Positions 7,768 through 12,963 of a stretch of 12,963 nt of DNA are shown here, one piece after another. The stretch spans positions 264 through 13,226 of the forward strand of contig DPCJ01000155.1 of NCBI GenBank assembly GCA_003516705.1, in the 5' to 3' direction. The translations under genes were made by a program, and so were the position numbers. This stretch comes from Prolixibacteraceae bacterium. Lineage in GTDB: Bacteria > Bacteroidota > Bacteroidia > Bacteroidales > Prolixibacteraceae. The notes beneath the pieces are model-generated. The model searched no databases and had not been told where the DNA came from. It saw only the letters and a list, made by a program, of their open reading frames with translations. Positions within the stretch are counted from its first letter, which is position 1. Each line of letters starts with the position of its first letter.

Positions 7768-8841
7768 ATGAAACCCGTTACTTTCCCGTTAATTCTTGTG
7801 TTCAGCTTGTTTGTCACTTTTTTCTCATGTTCAAATAAATCATCGAAATCGCGCAAACCTGTCAGTACAATTGTGGTTTCGCCACAAAAGAGCAACTATG
7901 TTTTTGGCGACAAAATTTCTTTAAATGTTAAAACCAAAATAAAAAACGGAGATATTGAATCGGTAAAACTTTACATGAATAGCCAATTGCTGATAGAAAG
8001 TAAAGAACTCGATTTTACTGTTACTGATGCTGAACTTAAACTGCTTGGAAATAACACTTTAACTGTGGAAGCGGTAAAAACAGACGGGCAAAAAAATTCG
8101 CGGTCACAAGTTATCAGTGTTTTTTCCGATGAGCCAGCCCAAAAACTAACTTACCAGGTTATAAAAAATTACCCTCACGCAAAAGAACATTACACACAGG
8201 GACTCGAATTTCACAACAACGCTTTGTACGAAGGAACCGGAGAATACGGCACTTCAGGTATATTTAAAAAACGTTACGAAACCGGGGAAATTGACAAAGA
8301 GATAAAACTTGAGGATAAATATTTTGGCGAAGGAATCACAATTTTAAACGATAAAATTTATCAGCTTACTTACAAAAACAAAACGGGTTTTGTTTACCAG
8401 CTTTCTGACTTTGTATTAATTGACACTTTTACGTTTCACCCGGCTGAAGGCTGGGGTTTAACAAATGACGGTACAAACCTGATTATGAGCGATGGAACAC
8501 ACTTGTTAACCTGGATAAATCCAAACGATTTTTCGGTGGTAAAAACATTGCAGGTTGCCAACAATCGCGGATTAATGACAAATTTAAACGAACTTGAATA
8601 TGTAAACGGTACCATTTACGCCAATGTTTATACCACCGACATCATTGTTCAGATTGACCCTGAAACCGGAAAAGTAATTTCAGAAATTAACCTCACGGGC
8701 ATTCTTGATATGTACAAAAAACCCGGTGACAAGATTGATTACTTAAATGGGATTGCTTTTAATGAGAAAACAGCAAACCTGTTTGTAACCGGAAAATACT
8801 GGCCAAAAATGTTTGAAATAAAATTAGTTCCTTCAAAATAA
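7768..8841 (+). CDS. Glutaminyl-peptide cyclotransferase (glutamine cyclotransferase), lipoprotein
   Basis: The 357-residue protein starts with a hydrophobic signal ending TFFSC, so Cys21 is the likely lipidation site. About 100 residues follow (34-120) that look beta-rich and Ig-like, then the catalytic domain from about 125 to the end. The catalytic part carries the plant/bacterial QC family pattern (Glu_cyclase_2 type): YTQGLEF (142-148), YEGTGEYGTS (154-163), FGEGITIL, GWGLTNDG with LIMSDGTHLL (228-247), NELEYVNGTIYANV (274-287) and LNGIAFN then LFVTGKYWPKMFEI (338-351). The family converts N-terminal glutamine to pyroglutamate; here it would act in the periplasm or at the outer membrane. 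It is monocistronic with its own -7 element, and its last 9 bases overlap ruvB tail-to-tail. The substrates are unknown. Confidence 0.92.
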   Translation: MKPVTFPLILVFSLFVTFFSCSNKSSKSRKPVSTIVVSPQKSNYVFGDKISLNVKTKIKNGDIESVKLYMNSQLLIESKELDFTVTDAELKLLGNNTLTVEAVKTDGQKNSRSQVISVFSDEPAQKLTYQVIKNYPHAKEHYTQGLEFHNNALYEGTGEYGTSGIFKKRYETGEIDKEIKLEDKYFGEGITILNDKIYQLTYKNKTGFVYQLSDFVLIDTFTFHPAEGWGLTNDGTNLIMSDGTHLLTWINPNDFSVVKTLQVANNRGLMTNLNELEYVNGTIYANVYTTDIIVQIDPETGKVISEINLTGILDMYKKPGDKIDYLNGIAFNEKTANLFVTGKYWPKMFEIKLVPSK

Positions 8842-9855
8842 AGAGAGATTTTCTCCATATTTTATACGTCCTAAATGTTTATAAGCCAATTCAGTAGCTT
8901 CTCTTCCGCGAGGTGTTCGTTTTAAAAATCCTTCTTTTATAAGAAAAGGTTCATATACTTCTTCAATAGTCCCGCTGTCCTCTCCCACTGCTGTAGCAAT
9001 TGTTGTAATTCCAACCGGCCCGCCTTTAAATTTATCGATTATACAAAGTAAAATACGGTTATCCATTTCATCAAGACCGTACTCATCAATATTTAAAGCT
9101 TTCAGCGCGTGCTTTGTAATTTCCATATCGATATTGCCGTTGCCTTTTACCTGGGCAAAATCGCGCACACGGCGTAAAAGTGAATTTACAATTCGCGGTG
9201 TACCACGGCTGCGAAAAGCAATTTCGCGAGCTGCATCATCAATAATTTTTACATCAAGTATTCCGGCCGAACGTTTTACAATACCCGTTAAAACATCCAC
9301 ATCGTAATATTCCAAATGGGCATTTATTCCAAAACGAGCACGAAGCGGCGATGTTAAAAGTCCCGACCGGGTTGTGGCGCCAATCAGTGTAAACGGGTTT
9401 AATTCAAGCTGAATCGACCTCGCACTCGGACCTTTGTCAATCATTATATCGATTCTGAAATCTTCCATTGCCGAATAAAGATATTCTTCAACAATGGGCG
9501 ATAAACGGTGAATTTCGTCGATAAAAAGTACGTCGTTTGTTTCGAGATTTGTGAGCAGTCCGGCCAAATCTCCTGGTTTATCGAGCACTGGTCCTGAGGT
9601 AATTTTAAACCCCACTCCCATTTCGTTTGAAATAATGTTTGAAAGTGTTGTTTTGCCCAGTCCTGGCGGGCCATGCAAAAGAACATGGTCGAGCGCTTCG
9701 CCACGCATTTTGGCGGCTTTTACAAAAATTCTGAGGTTTTCAACAATCTGGTTTTGCCCGCTAAAATCGTTGAATTGAAGTGGCCGCAGTTTTTTATCGA
9801 GCTCTTTTTCGTTATCAGAATAATTTTCTCCGCGTATGTACAAATCGTTTTGCAT
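8833..9855 (-). CDS. ruvB: Holliday junction branch migration ATPase RuvB
   Basis: RuvB is the hexameric AAA+ motor that, with RuvA, drives branch migration of Holliday junctions during recombination and replication-fork repair. The 340-residue product is full length. It has Walker A GPPGLGKT (62-69), Walker B LFIDEIHRL (110-118, with Asp113 and Glu114), the RuvB beta-hairpin region FRIDIMIDKGPSARS, sensor 1 GATTRSGLL (159-166) and the arginine-finger segment SPLRARFG (169-176). The C-terminal winged helix ends with FLKRTPRGREATELAYKHLG, typical of the family. It starts 2 bases downstream of the receiver gene, so it is probably translated from the same mRNA. ruvA and ruvC are not in the window, which is common in Bacteroidota. 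Confidence 0.98.
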   Translation of the reverse strand: MQNDLYIRGENYSDNEKELDKKLRPLQFNDFSGQNQIVENLRIFVKAAKMRGEALDHVLLHGPPGLGKTTLSNIISNEMGVGFKITSGPVLDKPGDLAGLLTNLETNDVLFIDEIHRLSPIVEEYLYSAMEDFRIDIMIDKGPSARSIQLELNPFTLIGATTRSGLLTSPLRARFGINAHLEYYDVDVLTGIVKRSAGILDVKIIDDAAREIAFRSRGTPRIVNSLLRRVRDFAQVKGNGNIDMEITKHALKALNIDEYGLDEMDNRILLCIIDKFKGGPVGITTIATAVGEDSGTIEEVYEPFLIKEGFLKRTPRGREATELAYKHLGRIKYGENLSLF

Positions 9856-9857
9856 TT

Positions 9858-10241
9858 TTATTCTGTAGCCTGCGGCATGTATTTTTCAATCATTTCAATT
9901 AACTGTCTGGCATTAAAAGGCTTAGAAAGATAGTCGTTCATTCCTGCATTAAAACATTTTTCCTTATCGTTATCGTAAGTATTTGCAGTTAAGGCAATAA
10001 TTGGTACTGGCTTTTCCACATGATTTTCCATTTCAATTTTTCTGATTACCGCGGTAATTTCATAGCCATCCATTTCGGGAAGCATAATATCCATTAAAAC
10101 CAAGTCGAAAGTGTTATTTTTGAATAAATCGATGGCCTGAGAACCGGTAACAGCAGCTAAAATTTCGCAGTCTAATTTTTTAAGGTTAAACATCACCACC
10201 TTTTGGTTCATCAGGTTGTCTTCTACAAGCAGGATTTTCAC
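9858..10241 (-). CDS. Stand-alone response-regulator receiver (CheY-like), GTG start
   Basis: The 127-residue product is a single phospho-receiver domain with no output domain. The acidic pocket is VEDN (Glu7-Asp8), the phospho-acceptor is Asp51 in LVLMDIMLPEMDG, the switch residue is Thr85 in PIIALTAN, and the conserved lysine is Lys107 in DYLSKPF. The wording of these motifs resembles receiver domains attached to hybrid histidine kinases, so it may have derived from one or take phosphate from one. The start is GTG at 10241: an in-frame TAG lies two codons upstream, and the next ATG would remove the acidic pocket. It lies immediately upstream of ruvB. The cognate kinase and output are unknown. 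A -7 element lies 29 bases upstream. Confidence 0.93.
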   Translation of the reverse strand: MKILLVEDNLMNQKVVMFNLKKLDCEILAAVTGSQAIDLFKNNTFDLVLMDIMLPEMDGYEITAVIRKIEMENHVEKPVPIIALTANTYDNDKEKCFNAGMNDYLSKPFNARQLIEMIEKYMPQATE

Positions 10242-10270
10242 AAACTATATTATTAATTAATTTTCTTAAA

Positions 10271-10278
10271 CAAATATA
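10271..10278 (-). promoter_or_regulatory. Putative -7 promoter element of the receiver-ruvB operon
   Basis: Minus-strand TATATTTG matches TAnnTTTG and lies 29 bases upstream of the GTG start. No clear TTTG -33 box is seen at normal spacing. The surrounding region is so AT-rich that chance matches are possible. Confidence 0.38.
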
Positions 10279-10373
10279 AAATCTAATATTGGTTATTATA
10301 CACTGTTGATAGTTGTTAATTTCTATTTTTCATTTTTTATGAAATTGAATTGAACACTTTTTTTACACTGTTG

Positions 10374-10395
10374 TAAACATCTTTTTTGATGTTTA
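10374..10395. repeat. Perfect 8-bp hairpin with T6 loop
   Basis: TAAACATC, then six T, then GATGTTTA: the arms are exact reverse complements. No T-run follows on the plus strand and no A-run precedes it, so it is not a classical terminator in either direction. It could be an operator dyad or part of a folded leader RNA. Confidence 0.5.
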
Positions 10396-10471
10396 ATTTG
10401 TTATTATGTAAGTCTTTGATTAAAGTTTTAAACACCTGTTAATAGTTAGTTTTATCTTATTTTTTAAGCTT

Positions 10472-10494
10472 TTAACAAGTGGGTAAACTGTTAA
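10472..10494. repeat. Imperfect inverted repeat TTAACA...TGTTAA
   Basis: The outer arms TTAACA (10472-10477) and TGTTAA (10489-10494) are perfect complements, extended by AGT and AC with one extra base in the left arm. The spacer contains GGGTAA. The symmetry suits a dimeric DNA-binding protein; the right arm is also one of the TGTTAATA-type words. Confidence 0.4.
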
Positions 10495-10591
10495 TATTTT
10501 GGTTTTAAAAACTTAAAAAGAATTGATGTTTTTAAACTTTTAAGGATATATGTATAAACTTTTGAAGAATGCAAATTTTGTTTTAAAAGAT

Positions 10592-10599
10592 TACTTTTG
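10592..10599 (+). promoter_or_regulatory. Putative -7 promoter element of the DUF4175 gene
   Basis: TACTTTTG matches TAnnTTTG and lies 77 bases upstream of the ATG at 10677, which would leave a leader of about 70 bases. TTTG words at 10561 and 10577 are not at ideal -33 spacing (27 and 11 bases). The call is tentative. Confidence 0.35.
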
Positions 10600-10676
10600 T
10601 TTTTTCAGCAGTTTAAAGCAGGTTTATTAACAATACAGTTAATTGTAAATAGCTGAAAATAAATTAAATAATTTTA

Positions 10677-12963
10677 ATGACTAATAATTTTAACATACTT
10701 GTTGAAAAACTGAATTCGTTTAAAGCGAAATACTATACTTATCAGTTGCTTCGTGGACTGATTGTATCGCTTTTTTTCATTCTTACGGTTTACACAGCTG
10801 TTTCAATTACTGAATATTTTGTTTATTTAAGCCCGTTGGTAAGAAAAACTGTTTTCTTTGGATTTCTGATTTTCAGCATTTTACTTCTCATACAGTTTCT
10901 ATTTATTCCGTTGCTTAAAATCTTAAATATAATCAGCGCAATGGATTTAAAATCGGTAACGCGGATAATTCAGCAACATTTTTCCGGTATCGATGATAAG
11001 CTTTTAAATATTATTGAATTACACTATTTACAAACCGGACAATATTCAAACGAACTTGTATTAGCGAGTATCGACCAAAAAATTGATCAACTCAAAATAT
11101 TTGATTTTAATGAAGCTGTTCAATTTAAAAATATAAGATATGTTTTTGTTTATCTGATAGTTAGTATATTAATTTCAACAGGAATATTTGTTGCTAACAA
11201 GGATGTGTTTTTAGAATCGACTAACAGATTAGTTCATTTTAATACTACATTTTTAAAACCTGCACCATTTAATTTTATCATCGAAAATACTTCGTTACAG
11301 GTTAAAAAGGGTGATTCGTTTACTGTAAAAGTTAAAGTTGAAGGCGATGAAATACCTGAAATAGTGTATATTAATATAGAAGGTAATAATTACCTGATGA
11401 AATCGGTTGCAGCAGGTAATTTTGAGTACGAACTTGTTTCAGTTATTAACCCTGTGAGGTTTTATTTTACCGATTTAAAATTCGGTTCTGAGCAGTTTAG
11501 TTTGCAATTGTTACCAAAACCCGGAATCACTCAATTTAAAACAACTGTTTATCCTCCTGCTTACACGGGGATGCAAAACCAGGTGATTGATAATTTGGGC
11601 GATTTGCAGGTTCCGGATGGTACAAGGGTTGAATGGAGTTTTAACGGAATCGACATCGATTCAGTATTTATTGTAATGCAGGATTCCTCACGACTTAATG
11701 CCCGAAAAGAGGGCGATACATTTGTGGTTAATTCAACATTTTATAAATCAGCCGGATACAATGTTTTTATTCAAAACAGTATTACCCAACCAGAGTTGGC
11801 TTTATCGTATGCAATTGAAGTTGTACCCGATCTTTTTCCGGAAATTGAAGTTACTGAAGTAAAAGATTCACTGCAACTTACCCGATTTTTCTTTAAAGGA
11901 ACTGTTAGTGACGATTATGGATTTTCAAACCTTAAATTTCATTTTAATATTGAGAATTCTGACTCTGCAATTTCAATTCCAATTGTTCCGTTGCTCACCG
12001 ACCAGGAATTTTATTTCAGTTTCGATTTTAATGATCTGGAAAAGAAAGAAGGTACAGTATCTTATTATTTCTCTGTTACCGATAATGATGTTGTAAATAA
12101 TTATAAAACAACAACTTCTGATAATTTTACCTTTCAATTTCCGAATCGCGATGAGATTTTAAAAAATGATAAGGAACAATTTGATGCGCTTGAAGCTAAT
12201 CTTGAAAAGAGCCGGAAACTTTCGCAGGAAATACAAAAGGATTTGAATAACCTCCAAATGAAAAATATGGATTCGAACCTGTCCGAATGGGAAAAATCGC
12301 AGATGGTGAGCGATATTATTTCCAAGCAAAATAAACTCGAACAGTTGTACAATCAGATAAAACAGGACAATGAAAATCTGAATAACTATTTAAATTCATT
12401 TAATAATCAAAGCGCTGAAATTCAGGAGAAACAAAAGCAGATTGAAGAATTGTTGGAAGAGGTTTTTACTGATGAATTAAAAAAACTGATGGAAGAGTTT
12501 AATAAGCTTGCTGATGAATTTAACAGTCAAAAAATGAATCAGTTAACTGAAGATATGAACCTGACATTTGAAGACCTTGAAAAGCAATTGGAAAGAAATC
12601 TGGAAATGCTTAAAAAAATGAAGGTTGAGCAGAAATTGCAGGATATTATTGACCAGGTAAACCAGATAGCAAAAGAAGAGGAAGGACTTGAAAAACAAGT
12701 TGAGGAAAGCAAAAATTTTGAACAGCTTCAGGAAGAAGTTACTAAGCACCAGGAAGAAACAAAAGATTTACAAAAGAACCTCGAAGATGCATTGAAGTTG
12801 AATGAGGAATTGAAAAAGCCCATGAATTTTGATGAGTTTAAGGAAGAATTTAAAGATGTGAATAACAGCTTTGAGGAAAGTAAAAACGAGCTGAATAAGA
12901 AAAACCGAAAAAAATCGGGAGAGAGCATAAAAAACAGTAAAGAAAAGTTGCAAAATCTTGCAT
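10677..12963 (+). CDS. DUF4175-family membrane and coiled-coil protein (C-terminus beyond window edge)
   Basis: The frame is open from ATG 10677 to the right edge (762 residues, no stop), so the gene is incomplete; Bacteroidota relatives are about 1,100 residues. Three hydrophobic helices lie at roughly 24-46, 58-83 and 153-173. A long beta-rich, probably periplasmic section follows (about 190-485), with the family-like motifs TVYPPAYTGM, VPDLFPEIEV and SDDYGFSNLKF. From about residue 490 onward the sequence is rich in Glu, Lys, Gln, Asn and Leu (for example QIEELLEEVF and LEKQLERNLEMLKKM) and should form a long coiled coil. The family function is unknown. In Bacteroidota the gene is, from memory, often followed by ybeY and mnmG. 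The gene is noticeably more AT-rich than those on the left of the window. Confidence 0.85.
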   Translation, partial: MTNNFNILVEKLNSFKAKYYTYQLLRGLIVSLFFILTVYTAVSITEYFVYLSPLVRKTVFFGFLIFSILLLIQFLFIPLLKILNIISAMDLKSVTRIIQQHFSGIDDKLLNIIELHYLQTGQYSNELVLASIDQKIDQLKIFDFNEAVQFKNIRYVFVYLIVSILISTGIFVANKDVFLESTNRLVHFNTTFLKPAPFNFIIENTSLQVKKGDSFTVKVKVEGDEIPEIVYINIEGNNYLMKSVAAGNFEYELVSVINPVRFYFTDLKFGSEQFSLQLLPKPGITQFKTTVYPPAYTGMQNQVIDNLGDLQVPDGTRVEWSFNGIDIDSVFIVMQDSSRLNARKEGDTFVVNSTFYKSAGYNVFIQNSITQPELALSYAIEVVPDLFPEIEVTEVKDSLQLTRFFFKGTVSDDYGFSNLKFHFNIENSDSAISIPIVPLLTDQEFYFSFDFNDLEKKEGTVSYYFSVTDNDVVNNYKTTTSDNFTFQFPNRDEILKNDKEQFDALEANLEKSRKLSQEIQKDLNNLQMKNMDSNLSEWEKSQMVSDIISKQNKLEQLYNQIKQDNENLNNYLNSFNNQSAEIQEKQKQIEELLEEVFTDELKKLMEEFNKLADEFNSQKMNQLTEDMNLTFEDLEKQLERNLEMLKKMKVEQKLQDIIDQVNQIAKEEEGLEKQVEESKNFEQLQEEVTKHQEETKDLQKNLEDALKLNEELKKPMNFDEFKEEFKDVNNSFEESKNELNKKNRKKSGESIKNSKEKLQNLA

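Larger units (their letters stand above)
10304..10497 (+). repeat. Degenerate TGTT(A/G)ATA-type repeats
   Basis: Three copies of a related word occur in one orientation: ACTGTTGATAGTT (from 10302), CCTGTTAATAGTT (from 10435) and AACTGTTAATATT (from 10487). A weaker relative, ACTGTTGTAAACA, starts at 10367. An opposite-strand relative TTATTAACA is at 10624-10632. They differ from the classical DnaA box complement TGTGGATAA by two to three bases. In sequence this AT-rich, some recurrence is expected by chance. Confidence 0.35.
10242..10676. other. 435-base AT-rich non-coding divergent intergenic region
   Basis: No credible gene or tRNA is visible on either strand. The region separates the minus-strand receiver-ruvB pair from the plus-strand DUF4175 gene. 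It holds one -7 promoter match for each side, a perfect 8-bp hairpin (10374-10395), an imperfect inverted repeat (10472-10494), and several copies of a TGTT(A/G)ATA-like word (TGTTGATAG at 10304, TGTTAATAG at 10437, TGTTAATAT at 10489, and TTATTAACA on the other strand at 10624). It is much longer than the other intergenic gaps in this compact window. It could be a regulatory leader, contain a small RNA, or be origin-like; none of these is proven. Confidence 0.7.

Noticed and set aside
10242..10676. tRNA, riboswitch or CRISPR array in the long intergenic region
   Set aside because: No cloverleaf with a T-loop consensus, no recognised aptamer core and no regularly spaced long repeats are visible.
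12134..12953. Minus-strand Phe/Leu/Ser-rich frames at the right end
   Set aside because: They are the complement of the Glu/Lys-rich coiled coil of the DUF4175 gene; the apparent hydrophobicity is a by-product of that composition.

Overview
The window looks like chromosomal core-genome sequence from a member of the Bacteroidota, probably a Marinilabiliales/Prolixibacteraceae-like lineage, although the exact rank is inferred. The support is fourfold: several sites upstream of genes match the Bacteroidetes -7 promoter consensus TAnnTTTG; start codons have A/T-rich leaders with no clear Shine-Dalgarno; two lipoproteins have relaxed lipoboxes; and the gene set is characteristic (a DUF4175 membrane/coiled-coil protein, a lipoprotein-type glutamine cyclotransferase, and dut next to a TPR lipoprotein). 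I see no insertion sequence, phage gene, CRISPR array, tRNA or rRNA.

Layout. Positions 1-2122 (minus): a TPR-repeat lipoprotein, cut by the window edge, directly downstream of dut. 2226-3353 (minus): hemW, a radical-SAM heme chaperone. 3473-3850 (plus): a small VanZ-family membrane protein that converges on the next operon and shares its stop codon bases. 3847-7632 (minus): a tightly packed run read as flippase, rpiB, LutB-like iron-sulfur protein, Rrf2 regulator, with gaps of 24, 0 and 3 bases. 7633-7767: a 135-base divergent promoter region with one -7 match on each strand. 7768-8841 (plus): a glutaminyl-peptide cyclotransferase lipoprotein, overlapping tail-to-tail with ruvB. 8833-10241 (minus): a GTG-started stand-alone response-regulator receiver followed after 2 bases by ruvB. 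10242-10676: a 435-base, very AT-rich, non-coding divergent region with repeated TGTT(A/G)ATA-type words, a perfect 8-bp hairpin and an inverted repeat. 10677-12963 (plus): the N-terminal 762 residues of a DUF4175 protein, cut by the right edge.

Functionally most genes are housekeeping: nucleotide pool sanitation (dut), heme handling (hemW), pentose phosphate isomerisation (rpiB), recombination (ruvB) and envelope polysaccharide export (flippase). The least explained parts are the LutB-Rrf2 pair without visible lutA/lutC, the receiver coupled to ruvB, the large DUF4175 protein, and the 435-base intergenic region. At that region gene direction switches from mostly minus on the left to plus on the right, so it is worth testing as a regulatory or origin-like region. 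I found no convincing entirely new multi-gene system; the findings are ranked accordingly.
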